The notes beneath the pieces were generated by a model, which was not told the DNA's origin, searched no databases, and was given only the letters and a program-made list of their open reading frames with translations. Positions 20,036 to 28,693 of a DNA stretch of 64,000 nt are shown here, in pieces. The position numbers and the translations under genes are program-made. Source of the DNA: Streptomyces sp. S465 (lineage in GTDB: Bacteria; Actinomycetota; Actinomycetes; Streptomycetales; Streptomycetaceae); contig NZ_CP114036.1 in NCBI RefSeq assembly GCF_026898115.1, positions 8,674,001-8,738,000 of the forward strand, in the 5' to 3' direction. Position 1 is the first letter of the stretch. The number at the start of each line of letters is the position of its first letter.

Positions 20036-20993
20036 GGCGGGGGAAGAGCGCCTCGGCGCTGGCGCGGTCGATCGCCTCGGCCTGGCCGGGGGTGAAGTCC
20101 GGGTAGCTCTCCAGGAAGCGGTTGTAGTAGCTGCCCGCGTCCTGGGGAGCGAAGGGCCAGTCGCTGCCGTAGAGGACGTGGCCGGGCTCCGCGAAGGTGA
20201 GCAGGGCGGGCAGCGCGCTGGGGCTGGCGGACAGGGCGGTGTCGAAGTAGAACCGCTTGAGGTCGCGCAGCACGTCCTCGGCGCCGCGGTCCGGGTCGAC
20301 GACGGTGGAGGTCAGGCCGGAGAAGCGATAGGCGGCGTAGGGCAGGAAACCGCCGCCGTGGGAGAGGATCACCCGTACGTCGGGGTACCGGCTCATGACG
20401 CCGCTCAGCACCAGGTTGAGCGCGGTGCGGGTGGTGTCGAAGACGTAGTCGGCCAGCGGGGCGGGGGTGCCGGGCAGCAGCGGCATCGGCGGCTGGGCGG
20501 GGTGGACGAACACATTGGCCCGGCGGCGGTCGAGTTCGGCCCACAGCGGTTCGAAGTGGGGGTCGCCGAGGTAGCGGCCATGCGCGTTGGACATCAGCAC
20601 CACGCCGTCGGCACCCAGGGTGTCCAGCGCGTGGACGGCCTCGGCCACCGCGCCGTCGAGGTCGGGCAGCGGGACGCTGGCGAAGTGGCCGAAGCGGTCG
20701 GGGCGGTCCTTGACGACCTCGGCGCCGTACTCGTTGACGGCGCGGGCCAGGGCGCGGCCGTCCTGGTCGCTGTCGAGGTGGACACCGGGCGCGGTGACGG
20801 ACAGCACCCCGGTGGCGATGCCCTGCTGGTCCATCATCGCGATCGCGCCCCGAGGGCTCCAGGCGGGGATGGCCCAGCCGCCGGAGTCCAGGCCGCGCGC
20901 GTCCAGGGCCTTCGCCCAGACGGGCGGAACGATGTGCTGGTGAACGTCGATGCGTGCGGGGGAGTCCATGGTGTTTGTCATGGTGTCCGCCAT
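20025..20993 (-). CDS. Amidohydrolase family protein (ACMSD-like)
   Basis: A 322-residue TIM-barrel metal enzyme of the amidohydrolase_2 group, which contains aminocarboxymuconate-semialdehyde and related decarboxylases. The metal HxH is in DVHQHIVPP, a later His in ILSHGGGFLPY, and the Asp in LYGSDWPF. AGGGAGG lies 8 bases before ATG 20993. It is transcribed divergently from a MarR gene across a 58-base region filled with an inverted-repeat operator, so the substrate probably is an aromatic or related acid sensed by MarR. The exact reaction is open. Confidence 0.86.
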   Translation of the reverse strand: MADTMTNTMDSPARIDVHQHIVPPVWAKALDARGLDSGGWAIPAWSPRGAIAMMDQQGIATGVLSVTAPGVHLDSDQDGRALARAVNEYGAEVVKDRPDRFGHFASVPLPDLDGAVAEAVHALDTLGADGVVLMSNAHGRYLGDPHFEPLWAELDRRRANVFVHPAQPPMPLLPGTPAPLADYVFDTTRTALNLVLSGVMSRYPDVRVILSHGGGFLPYAAYRFSGLTSTVVDPDRGAEDVLRDLKRFYFDTALSASPSALPALLTFAEPGHVLYGSDWPFAPQDAGSYYNRFLESYPDFTPGQAEAIDRASAEALFPRLTR

Positions 20994-21013
20994 GGTGTTT
21001 GCCTCCCTAGAGA

Positions 21014-21046
21014 TTAGCTTGCTAACTATTACGTTGAGTAAGCTAA
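21014..21046. promoter_or_regulatory. MarR operator candidate between amidohydrolase and marR genes
   Basis: Two facing copies of TTAGCTT(G/A)CT lie at 21014-21023 and, reversed, 21037-21046. The first copy extends to the perfect palindrome TTAGC-TT-GCTAA. The element is AT-rich in GC-rich surroundings and lies just upstream of both start codons (20993 and 21052), the classic layout for MarR autorepression with control of a divergent enzyme gene. Confidence 0.7.
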
Positions 21047-21051
21047 CAGCT

Positions 21052-21549
21052 ATGCGAGAGACCGGCAACCGCCCCTTCGACGAGAGCCCCGCACCGGCCC
21101 CCGAAGCCGGGGTTGAGGAACTGGCCCAGGCCGCCGACCAGCTCTTCTACGCCATGCGCCGCTCCCGGGCCGCGACCGCGGGCCAGGCCGTGGACGGACT
21201 GTCGCTGGCGCAGCTGGCCCTGCTCGACCTCCTGGCCGGGGAGGGGGCGGGGGCCGGCCTGCCGGTCAGCAGGCTCGCCGCGTCCGCCGAGGTCAGCGTC
21301 CCCACCGCGACCCGGATGCTCAAGCAGCTCGAAGCCAAGGAGGTGGTGACCCGGCGGCGGTCACCCGAGGACGAGCGCCAGGTCCTGGTCCGCCTCACCG
21401 AACACGGTGCCCGCCGGCTCGCGGCCATGCGCACCGAGCTGCGTGAGCGCCAGGCCCGCGCGCTGTCCCGGTTCACGCCCGAGGAGCGCCTCCAGCTCGC
21501 CGCGCAGCTGCGCCGGCTGGCCGGGGCCATCACCGACCGGGACCGCTGA
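21052..21549 (+). CDS. MarR-family transcriptional regulator
   Basis: A 165-residue winged-helix regulator. Helix-turn-helix and wing are seen in VSRLAASAEVSVPTATRMLKQLEAKEVVTRRRSPEDERQVLVRLTEHG, the standard MarR signature, with the DxR wing. ATG 21052 follows the operator directly, so the transcript may have a very short leader. It likely represses itself and the divergent amidohydrolase gene until a phenolic or similar ligand binds. Confidence 0.88.
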   Translation: MRETGNRPFDESPAPAPEAGVEELAQAADQLFYAMRRSRAATAGQAVDGLSLAQLALLDLLAGEGAGAGLPVSRLAASAEVSVPTATRMLKQLEAKEVVTRRRSPEDERQVLVRLTEHGARRLAAMRTELRERQARALSRFTPEERLQLAAQLRRLAGAITDRDR

Positions 21550-21588
21550 GCCCCGCGTGGCGGAGTGGCCGACGCTGGAGGGGCGGTG

Positions 21589-22224
21589 TCAGTTCGCCGT
21601 GCCGCCGTGCCCGGTGGCGGCGCCGTCCCTGGCCGCCTTGAGATTGGCCTTCTTCCTCTTGTTGCCGCAGGTCGACATGGAGCACCACCGCCGCCTCCGA
21701 CCACGGCTGGTGTCCACGAAGAGCCCTCCGCAGGTGCGTTGCTCACAGCGCTTGACGACGCCGTCGCCATCGCCGCCGAGCGTGGCGACGGCGTCCAGGG
21801 CGACGATGGCGAGCGCGGCGCGCGCGGGATCGGCCTCCGGCAGCCGCCACCGAGCCCGCCCGCCGGTGAGGAAGAGGCGTGCCCGGTGACGCGCGGTCCA
21901 GCGGTTGAGCAGATCCTCGTCCGCCGGGTCCGGCACGTCGCCGGCGGCGATGGCGGTGCCGGTCCGGTGGATGGCCTCACGCAGTTCGCGAGCGTCGCGC
22001 AGGAGGGCCTCGGAGACCGGCATGTCCGCGTCGCCGAGCCCGTTGACGGCGAGCCATGCGCCGAGCTGCTCCGGGACGGCGATCCGTTCCACGGGATCGC
22101 CGCGCCGCTCGCTGAGCGTGGCGACGAAGCGGAACGCGAGGATCTCGTTGCCGAGGCGGAATTCCCCGTGGTGCCGCGCGGCGGCCGGGGACGAGGTGCT
22201 TCGTGCAGCGGGAGAACCGGTCAT
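21589..22224 (-). CDS. CGNR zinc-finger regulator (ABATE domain)
   Basis: A 211-residue protein. The N-terminal region (about residues 20-140) matches the ABATE/DUF1470-like stress ligand domain. The C-terminus has the zinc finger CEQRTCGGLFVDTSRGRRRRWCSMSTCGNKRK with the diagnostic CGNR-like CGNK end. Such proteins are predicted transcription regulators. It is divergent from an MFS gene with repeated GGTTCA motifs between them, so it likely controls that exporter. Confidence 0.87.
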   Translation of the reverse strand: MTGSPAARSTSSPAAARHHGEFRLGNEILAFRFVATLSERRGDPVERIAVPEQLGAWLAVNGLGDADMPVSEALLRDARELREAIHRTGTAIAAGDVPDPADEDLLNRWTARHRARLFLTGGRARWRLPEADPARAALAIVALDAVATLGGDGDGVVKRCEQRTCGGLFVDTSRGRRRRWCSMSTCGNKRKKANLKAARDGAATGHGGTAN

Positions 22225-22282
22225 GGTGGTTCATGATACGCCCTCCGGTCCCTGCAGGGCCACCGTTTGACTTCCCTCCTTC

Positions 22283-22310
22283 GAACCGTCTTAGCTGGTT
22301 CACATGAACC
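22283..22310. promoter_or_regulatory. GGTTCA repeat operator candidate over the MFS start
   Basis: GAACC (22283-22287), GGTTCA (22297-22302) and TGAACC (22305-22310) form nested inverted repeats. The last pair is GGTTCA-CA-TGAACC and overlaps the ATG at 22304. A further GGTTCATGA stands next to the CGNR start (near 22229). A TTGAC at 22267-22271 could be the -35, making the MFS mRNA leaderless or nearly so. The likely binder is the CGNR protein. Confidence 0.5.
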
Positions 22311-23602
22311 ACTTGAACCCAGCCCCCAGCCGTCCTGGGGAAGCGCCTGGCCGTCCTTCGCCGGGCCGTCCTTCCCCAGCCGTGCCGGCGGCTCCCGCTC
22401 GCCCCGGGCGGCACCGGACGGCGTTCTGGGCCGTGGCGGCGGTCTTCACCGTCGTCACCGCGTTCTCGACCGTGCCGACGCCGCTGTATCCGCTGTACGA
22501 GGAGCGCGACGGCTTCGGTGCGTTCACCGTGACCGTGGTGTTCGCGGTGTACGCGATCGGCGTGGCCGCCGGACTGGTGCTGGCCGGCCACCTCTCCGAC
22601 CGCACCGGCCGGCGCCCGGTCCTGGCCACGGCGCTGATGTGCGAACTGGCCGCGGCGGTCCTCTTCGCCGTCTGGCCCGCGCTGTCGGGCCTGCTCCTGG
22701 CCCGGTTCGTCACCGGGCTCGCCGTGGGCATGGCCACCCCGACCGCCACCGCCTACCTCCAGGACCTGCACGCACGGGCCCGGCCCGGGGCCGGGCCGGG
22801 CCGCTTCGAGACCGTGTCCACCGCGGCCAACGTCGGCGGCCTCGGCGTGGGGCCACTGGCCGCCGGACTGCTCGCCGCGTACGCCCCGGCCCCGGTCCGG
22901 CTCCCGTACGGCGTCTTCGCGGTGCTCCTGGCCGTCGGCGCCGCCGCCGTCATGGCCCTCCCGGAGACGGTCGACCGCCCTGATGTGCCGGTGCCGTACC
23001 GCCTGCAACGGGTGAGTCCGCACGCCGGCGCCGCCGTCTTCTGCCTGGCGGTCGCGTGCGTCTGCGCGGCGCTGGCGGTGTTCGGGCTCTTCACCTCCCT
23101 GGCGCCCGGGTTCATCGCGAGCACCCTGCACCAGGACTCCCCGGCCGTCGCGGGCGCCACGGTGTTCGCCGTCTTCGCGGCCGCCGTGCTCGGGCAGATC
23201 CTGGCCGGCGCCCTGCGGCCCACGGCCCGCCGGGGCGTCGGTGTCGCCGCGGAGGCCGCCGGATGCGCCGCGGTCGCCGTGGGCATGGTCCGTGCGGACG
23301 CCGCCCTGTTCATCGCCGGCGGCATCGTCGCCGGCGCCGGAGCCGGCACTCTGTTCAAGGCGGCCGTCGCGCTGGTCGCGCACGCCGCTCCGGCGGGCGC
23401 CCGCGCCGAAGCGCTCACGGCCTTCTTCCTCGCCGCCTACACCGGCCTGGTCGTCACCTCCCTCGGACTCGGTGTCGCCGCCCAGTTGACCGACCCGACG
23501 ACGGCGACGCTGTGGTTCGCCGGTTTCCTGGCCGTACTCCTCGCCGCGATCGTCCTCCTGGGCCGGGCGGGCGGCCTCGACCGCCACCGTCTCGCACCGT
23601 GA
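22304..23602 (+). CDS. MFS transporter
   Basis: A 432-residue major facilitator with 12 hydrophobic segments. Motif A is GHLSDRTGRRPVL, and the helix 4-5 region reads LLLARFVTGLAVGMATPTATAYLQDL. It resembles metabolite and drug exporters. No ribosome site lies ahead of ATG 22304, which fits a leaderless mRNA. It is divergent from and likely regulated by the CGNR protein. Confidence 0.85.
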   Translation: MNHLNPAPSRPGEAPGRPSPGRPSPAVPAAPARPGRHRTAFWAVAAVFTVVTAFSTVPTPLYPLYEERDGFGAFTVTVVFAVYAIGVAAGLVLAGHLSDRTGRRPVLATALMCELAAAVLFAVWPALSGLLLARFVTGLAVGMATPTATAYLQDLHARARPGAGPGRFETVSTAANVGGLGVGPLAAGLLAAYAPAPVRLPYGVFAVLLAVGAAAVMALPETVDRPDVPVPYRLQRVSPHAGAAVFCLAVACVCAALAVFGLFTSLAPGFIASTLHQDSPAVAGATVFAVFAAAVLGQILAGALRPTARRGVGVAAEAAGCAAVAVGMVRADAALFIAGGIVAGAGAGTLFKAAVALVAHAAPAGARAEALTAFFLAAYTGLVVTSLGLGVAAQLTDPTTATLWFAGFLAVLLAAIVLLGRAGGLDRHRLAP

Positions 23603-23661
23603 AACCGCGACCGCGAACGACCGGCCTCGGTCTCCTCGGGCGGCCCTCATGAGCCCCTGGG

Positions 23662-24942
23662 TCAGCCCGTGGGTCCGGGGGAGGCCGGCCGGCGGGGCAG
23701 CAGCGTCACCGCGAGGGCCGGGACGGCGGCGAGGACCAGCCAGCGGACGGTGGCCGGGAGGCCCAGGTCGAGCAGGGAGCCCGTGGCCGAACTGCCGATG
23801 AGGACGATCAGACCGGAGACGGAGGACAGCGCGCCGGTGTAGAGGCCGAGCCGGGTGTCCTCGGCCAGATCGGGCACCCAGGCGCGGGCAGCCGGGACGA
23901 CCAGCATCTGGCCGAGGGTGAGCAGGACGACGTAGCCCGCGGCGGGCAGCAGCCCGACGGTGCCCGTCCAGGCGGCGGGGCGGGCGGCGGCCACGACCGC
24001 GAAACCCGCCGCGATGAGCAGCAGCCCCGCGGTCATCGAGCGGCGCAGGTCGAGCCGGTCGCCCGCCCAGCGGGTGACCGGGAGCTGGGCGCACACGACC
24101 AGCAGCGAGGACAGGGCGAACAGCCAGGACAGCGGCACCTGGGAGCCCGCCGCCCGCTCCACCTCGTCCGGCAGGGCCAGGTAGAGCTGGTTGTACGCGA
24201 GCAGATAGCTGCCGTACGCGCAGCACAGGGCGAGGAACCGGCGGTTGCGCAGCAGCACACGGACCCCGCCCCGCTCCCGGACCGGGACCCGGCCGGGGAT
24301 GTGCCGCGGCATCAGCCACGCGTGCCCGGTGAGGACGAGCAGGAAGACCCCGGCCCCGGCGAGGCACGCGGCGCGGAAGTCCACGGTGAGCAACAGCCCG
24401 CCGAGCAGCGGACCGATGAACGTACCCGCCTGGCCGCAGGCGGTGAACAGGGCCAGCACCCGGGTGCGTGCGCCATGGCCCTCCCGCTCCCAGGCCACGG
24501 CCTGCCGGGCCACCTCCGACTCCACCGCGGGGGAGAACAGCGCGGCGGCGAAGCCGATCAGCAGCACCGCCCCGATCACCGCCCAGGTCCGCTCCGCGTA
24601 GCCGAGCCAGGCGAAACCCGCGATCCGGGCGGCACAGCCCGCCAGCACGACCGGGCGCACACCGTGGCGGTCCACCAGCCAGCCGCCGACCACGAACAGA
24701 CCCTGCTGGCTGAAGGTCCGCAGCCCGAGGACGAATCCGACCAGCCAGCCCGCCATGCCGATCGCGGTGCCGAGGTGCTCGGCGAGGAAGGGCAGGACGG
24801 CGAAGAAGCCGATGTTGAACGCGAGTTGCGTCAGGATCAGCAGCCGGAGAAGCGGGGACAGGCGCGCCCAGGTGCGCTCGCGTGGGGACGTGGACGACGT
24901 CCGGGCGGCTCGGCGGACCGGCCTATTGCGCAGGACATGCAT
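23662..24942 (-). CDS. MFS transporter, MdtH-like
   Basis: A protein of about 426 residues with 12 predicted helices. It starts with a basic head RNRPVRRAARTSS, then RLLILTQLAFNIGFFAVLPFLAEHLG and motif A-like GGWLVDRHGVRPVVLAG, as in MdtH/YfcJ-type exporters. ATG 24942 is chosen because the upstream extension is non-conserved. It is transcribed toward and convergent with the MFS gene ending at 23602. The substrate is unknown. Confidence 0.83.
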   Translation of the reverse strand: MHVLRNRPVRRAARTSSTSPRERTWARLSPLLRLLILTQLAFNIGFFAVLPFLAEHLGTAIGMAGWLVGFVLGLRTFSQQGLFVVGGWLVDRHGVRPVVLAGCAARIAGFAWLGYAERTWAVIGAVLLIGFAAALFSPAVESEVARQAVAWEREGHGARTRVLALFTACGQAGTFIGPLLGGLLLTVDFRAACLAGAGVFLLVLTGHAWLMPRHIPGRVPVRERGGVRVLLRNRRFLALCCAYGSYLLAYNQLYLALPDEVERAAGSQVPLSWLFALSSLLVVCAQLPVTRWAGDRLDLRRSMTAGLLLIAAGFAVVAAARPAAWTGTVGLLPAAGYVVLLTLGQMLVVPAARAWVPDLAEDTRLGLYTGALSSVSGLIVLIGSSATGSLLDLGLPATVRWLVLAAVPALAVTLLPRRPASPGPTG

Positions 24943-25179
24943 CTGCTCATCGTACGCAGCAAGGCGCGGTGCGGTAAGACGCGGTAAGGGCTCGGTCTCG
25001 GTGCCGAAAGCCCGGTCCTTTTGAGGAAGTCGCCACGGAACGCACGGTAGTTCCGGGGCCAGGGGCGGGAAATTCCGCACGCCCGCATGGCTATACCGTG
25101 GTCCGTCCCCGGGCGCTTCGCATGCCGCGGCGATCAGCCGTACGCGAATTCCCGGCGCTTTTCCTGCTTGGCGTTTTCC

Positions 25180-25203
25180 TTTTTCCCACAGTTTTTCCCA
25201 CAG
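25180..25203. repeat. Two tandem copies of TTTTTCCCACAG before the copper operon
   Basis: A perfect 12-bp direct tandem repeat stands 10 bases before the ATG at 25214, with the GGAG ribosome site directly after it. Its T-tracts stand out in this GC-rich sequence. It may bind a metal regulator or shape the 5' leader. It resembles DnaA boxes only superficially. Confidence 0.6.
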
Positions 25204-25213
25204 TGGAGCGGCG

Positions 25214-25501
25214 ATGATTTCTCCCCCGGCCGGCCGGGTCCGGCCCGAACCTCTCCCCATCGGCGAACGACTGCGGCCCGCAGGGCCGGTCGCGGGTTTC
25301 CTCGCGCTGCTGGCCCTGCTGTTCGCGCTGGCCTACGCGGTGGGCGGGCTCGCCGGTCCGGTGGCTCCCGGGATGCGTCCCGCGGGCGGTGGCGGGCAGG
25401 GGCACAGCGGGCCCGCCGAGCACGGCGACATGGGTGACCCGCACGGCACGCACGACATGGGGGCTCCCGCCGCGGGCGCCGGGCGGAGCGGGAGCCGGTG
25501 A
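25214..25501 (+). CDS. Small membrane protein with His/Met-rich tail
   Basis: A 95-residue protein with one membrane segment (PVAGFLALLALLFALAYAVGGLAG) followed by a His/Met/Asp-rich tail with GHSG, EHGDMGDPHGTHDMG. Such tails bind Cu(I) or other soft metals. GGAG lies just upstream, and the stop overlaps the ATG of the P-type ATPase gene (TGATG). I infer a periplasmic-side copper buffer or a donor for the ATPase. No named family was recognised. Confidence 0.75.
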   Translation: MISPPAGRVRPEPLPIGERLRPAGPVAGFLALLALLFALAYAVGGLAGPVAPGMRPAGGGGQGHSGPAEHGDMGDPHGTHDMGAPAAGAGRSGSR

Positions 25502-27888
25502 TGGCACGTCGGCCCTCTCCCACCTCTTCCACGGCCGCCCCCGCCGCTCCGGAAGACCCGGTGTCCACCGTCCTGGTGGTGGACGGCATGACGTGTGCCG
25601 CGTGTGTGGGCCGGGTCGAGAAGCGACTCGGCCGCCTCGAAGGGGTCCACGCCACGGTGAACCTCGCCACCGGCCGCGCCAAGGTCGCCCACCCGGCCTC
25701 GGTGTCCGTCGAGGCGCTCGTGACCGTGGTCGAGGCCGCCGGATACCCGGCACGGCCTGCCGAACCCACCGCCGGTTCCGGCGGGACACCGCGGACCGCG
25801 CGCCCGGCGCCGGGCCGGGCTCCGGACGACGGGCGGCCCGGGAGCGAAGAGATGAGTGAGCGTCAGGAGCGAGACCGGCTGGTGATCACCGCGCTGCTGG
25901 CCGTCCCGGTGCTGGTGCTGTCGATGGTGCCCGCGTGGCAGTTCCGCAACTGGCAGTGGCTGTGCTTCGTCCTGGCCGCGCAGGTCGCCGTCTGGGGAGC
26001 GTGGCCCTTCCACCGCCGCGCGCTGCGCGGGCTGCGGCACGGCACGGCGACGATGGACACCCTGGTCTCCCTCGGCGTCACGGCGTCCTTCGCCTGGTCC
26101 GCGTACGCCCTGTTCCTGGGGGGAGCGGGCCTGCCGGGCATGACCATGCCGCTGACGCTGCTGCCCTCCGCGAGCGGCGGGGTGGCCCATGTGTATCTGG
26201 AAGCGGCCGTCGGTGTGCCGCTGTTCGTCCTGGCGGGGCGGCGGCTGGAGGCCAGGGCCCGCCGGGGTACGGGGTCCGCGCTGCGCTCCCTGGCGGAACT
26301 CGCCGCGAAGGACGTGGCGGTGCGGCGCGGCGGTGGGGAGTGCCGGGTGCCGGCGGCCGAGCTGGCGGTCGGCGAGGTGTTCCTGGTCCGGCCGGGAGAA
26401 CGGGTGGCCACCGACGGCACCGTCGTCGAGGGCGGCTCCGCCCTGGACCTCTCCCTGGTCACCGGGGAGAGCCACCCGGTCGAGGTCGGGCCCGGTTCGG
26501 CGGTGATCGGCGGCGCGGTGAACTCCGGCGGCCTGCTGGAGGTACGGGCCGACGCCGTGGGCGCCGACACCCAACTCGCCCGGATCACCCGGCTGGTGGA
26601 GGACGCCCAGACCGGTAAGGCGGCCATCCAGCGGCTCGCCGACTCCGTCGCCGCCGTCTTCGTCCCCGCCGTGCTGTCCGTCTCCGTCACGGTGCTCGGC
26701 TTCTGGCTCGGTGCCGGGGCCGATCCGCAGGCCGCGATCACCGCGGCGGTCGCCGTCCTGGTCGTCGCCTGCCCCTGCGCGCTGGGCCTGGCCACCCCCA
26801 CCGCGCTGCTGGCCGCCACGGGACGCGGGGCGCGGCTCGGCATCCTGGTCAGCGGGGTCGAGGCGCTGGAGCGTCTGCGGAAGGTCGACACCGTGGTCCT
26901 GGACAAGACCGGAACCCTCACCACCGGCCGGATGAGCGTCGTCGCCGTCACCGCAGCCGCCGGTACCGACGCCGACGCGGCCGAGGTGCTGCGCCTGGCG
27001 GCCGCCGTCGAGCAGGGGTCCGAACATCCGCTGGCCCGCGCCCTCGTCACCCACGCCCGCCGCCAGGGGAACGGACCGCTGCCACGGCCGGTCCGCTTCG
27101 CCGCCGTCCCCGGCTCCGGGGTGAGCGCCCTGGTGGACGGCGAGGAAGTGGCCGTGACGCGGCCCGGAGAGCTGCACGGGCTCCCCGATGACCTGCGGGA
27201 GGCGGTCCGCGCCGCCGAGATGGCCGGCCACACCGCGGTGCTGGTCCGCGTGGCCGATGTCCCCCGGGCGGTCATCTCCGTGGGCGACACCCCGCGTTCC
27301 GACGCCTACCGCGCGGTCGAGCATCTGCGCCGGCTGGGGCTGCGGCCCGTCCTGGCCACCGGGGACCGGGAGGCGACCGCGCGGGCCATCGCCGGACAGC
27401 TGGGCATCACCGAGATCCACGCCGAGGCGCTGCCCGAGGACAAGGCCGCGCTGGTCGCCACCTTCCGGAAGCACGGCAGCCGGGTGGCGGTCGTCGGCGA
27501 CGGCGTCAACGACGCCGCCGCGCTGGCCGCCGCCGACCTGGGCATCGCCATGGGCGGAGGGGCCGACGCCGCCATCGGCGCCGCCGACGTCACACTCGTC
27601 CGCGAGGACATCCAAGCCCTTCCCGACGCCGTGCGCCTGGCCCGGCACACCCTCGCCACCATTCGCGCCAACCTGGTGTGGGCCTTCGGCTACAACTTCG
27701 TCACCCTCCCGCTGGCCGCCGTCGGCCGGCTCAACCCGATGGTCGCGGCCGCGGCCATGTCGGCCAGTTCGCTGCTGGTCGTGGGCAACAGCCTGCGCCT
27801 GCGCGCCTGGAACCCGTCCCGGCCACGCGCCTTCGGCCGCCGCTCCGGGCGGGCCCGCACCGCGACCCGATGGGAGACCTCGTCGTGA
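25501..27888 (+). CDS. Copper-translocating P1B-type ATPase (CopA/CtpA-like)
   Basis: A 795-residue heavy-metal ATPase that pumps Cu+ out of the cytoplasm. An N-terminal HMA domain has GMTCAACVGRVEKRL (CxxC). The transport motif CPCALGLATPTAL, phosphorylation motif DKTGTLTTG, SEHPLA and hinge GDGVNDAAAL follow. The final helices carry YNFVTLP and MSASSLL, the Cu+ signature of the P1B-1 group. The start is ATG 25501, overlapping the previous stop; GTG 25498 is the only near alternative. It is in one operon with the small His/Met-rich protein and the PCu(A)C-like protein. Confidence 0.93.
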   Translation: MARRPSPTSSTAAPAAPEDPVSTVLVVDGMTCAACVGRVEKRLGRLEGVHATVNLATGRAKVAHPASVSVEALVTVVEAAGYPARPAEPTAGSGGTPRTARPAPGRAPDDGRPGSEEMSERQERDRLVITALLAVPVLVLSMVPAWQFRNWQWLCFVLAAQVAVWGAWPFHRRALRGLRHGTATMDTLVSLGVTASFAWSAYALFLGGAGLPGMTMPLTLLPSASGGVAHVYLEAAVGVPLFVLAGRRLEARARRGTGSALRSLAELAAKDVAVRRGGGECRVPAAELAVGEVFLVRPGERVATDGTVVEGGSALDLSLVTGESHPVEVGPGSAVIGGAVNSGGLLEVRADAVGADTQLARITRLVEDAQTGKAAIQRLADSVAAVFVPAVLSVSVTVLGFWLGAGADPQAAITAAVAVLVVACPCALGLATPTALLAATGRGARLGILVSGVEALERLRKVDTVVLDKTGTLTTGRMSVVAVTAAAGTDADAAEVLRLAAAVEQGSEHPLARALVTHARRQGNGPLPRPVRFAAVPGSGVSALVDGEEVAVTRPGELHGLPDDLREAVRAAEMAGHTAVLVRVADVPRAVISVGDTPRSDAYRAVEHLRRLGLRPVLATGDREATARAIAGQLGITEIHAEALPEDKAALVATFRKHGSRVAVVGDGVNDAAALAAADLGIAMGGGADAAIGAADVTLVREDIQALPDAVRLARHTLATIRANLVWAFGYNFVTLPLAAVGRLNPMVAAAAMSASSLLVVGNSLRLRAWNPSRPRAFGRRSGRARTATRWETSS

Positions 27889-28409
27889 TCCCCCGATCCG
27901 CTGACGGCACCCGGGCCCCGGCGCCCGAGACGGGCCGTACGCCCTGGTGGCCGTTGCGTGCCGCCGCGGTCCCGCTGCTGGCCGGACTGCTGACCCTCGG
28001 CACCCTCGTCGCGTGGACCACCGCGGGCAGGGCGGGCACCCCCGCCGCCCTGAGCGTCCGCGACGGACGCGTCTTCGTACCGCAGAATCCCGAGGCCACG
28101 GCCGCGTTCTTCACCATCGTCAACAGCGGCGGCAGCGACGACCGGCTGATCGGCGTCACCGCACCGGCCGGACAGCGCGCCATGCTGAGCCGGTCCGTCG
28201 TGACCGGCAAGGGGGCACGCGGTATGCGCATGATCTCCGCCGTCACCGTGCCGGCGGGCGGGACTCTCCGCATGACCGCGGACACCGTGGATGTGATGAT
28301 CGAACCGCCGCCCCAGATCTCTCCGGGGGACCGGCTCACCTTCACGCTGCGCTTCCGCGACAGCCCCGCGGTCACCACCCGGGCGCTGGCGGTACGCCCC
28401 GGCGGGTGA
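27885..28409 (+). CDS. PCu(A)C-like copper chaperone domain protein with altered metal ligands
   Basis: A protein of about 174 residues anchored by an N-terminal membrane segment (AAAVPLLAGLLTLGTLVAW), followed by a cupredoxin-like PCu(A)C/DUF461 domain (residues about 55-165; AFFTIVNSGGSDDRLIGV, VPAGGTLRM, LTFTLRF). Family members bind Cu(I) outside the cell with H-x10-M-x21-H-x-M. Here the two histidines are Ser (MLSRS) and Asp (VDVM), while Met residues remain. GTG 27885 makes a GTGA overlap with the ATPase stop and has GGGAG 8 bases upstream; ATG 27870 is possible. Confidence 0.8.
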   Translation: MIPRSADGTRAPAPETGRTPWWPLRAAAVPLLAGLLTLGTLVAWTTAGRAGTPAALSVRDGRVFVPQNPEATAAFFTIVNSGGSDDRLIGVTAPAGQRAMLSRSVVTGKGARGMRMISAVTVPAGGTLRMTADTVDVMIEPPPQISPGDRLTFTLRFRDSPAVTTRALAVRPGG

Positions 28410-28474
28410 CCGGGGCGTACCGCCACAGCGCCGCGCCGCTCGCCGTGCGCTCGGACCGGGGCATGCGCCTCGCG

Positions 28475-28693
28475 TCAGCGCGCGGCGAGCGGCAGTTGGT
28501 CGAGGGCGCCGGATTTGGCCTGCGCCACCAGGTCCCGGAACTGTTCCTCGCTCATCTGCACCCGCTGGCCGAAGTCGTCCGTGATCCGGACGCGCCGCTC
28601 CGGCTCCGCGCCGGTGTCGACGAAGAGCTGGGGACAACCGCAGTCGCAATTGCCGCAGAACGTGGCCAGGGGCTGCGCCTCGATTTCCCGCAC
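28475..28693 (-). CDS. Small Cys-rich protein, conserved in actinomycetes
   Basis: A 72-residue protein with a dense cysteine motif CGNCDCGCPQLFVD (residues about 13-26) followed by a helical, charged C-terminus. The four closely spaced cysteines suggest binding of Zn or Cu. It lies in the copper region, convergent with the PCu(A)C-like gene, and is preceded on its strand by an unusual repeat tract. I recall similar small proteins in streptomycetes but no function. Confidence 0.7.
   Translation of the reverse strand: MREIEAQPLATFCGNCDCGCPQLFVDTGAEPERRVRITDDFGQRVQMSEEQFRDLVAQAKSGALDQLPLAAR

Noticed and set aside
25180..25203. DnaA boxes or a replication origin at the TTTTTCCCACAG repeats
   Set aside because: The repeats lack the TTATCCACA form, only two exist, and no dnaA, dnaN or AT-rich unwinding region is near.
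25214..25501. Shadow reading frame of the copper ATPase region
   Set aside because: This open frame was considered noise at first because of its small size, but it was kept as a gene. It has a ribosome site, one clear membrane helix, a His/Met tail and a TGATG overlap with the ATPase gene.
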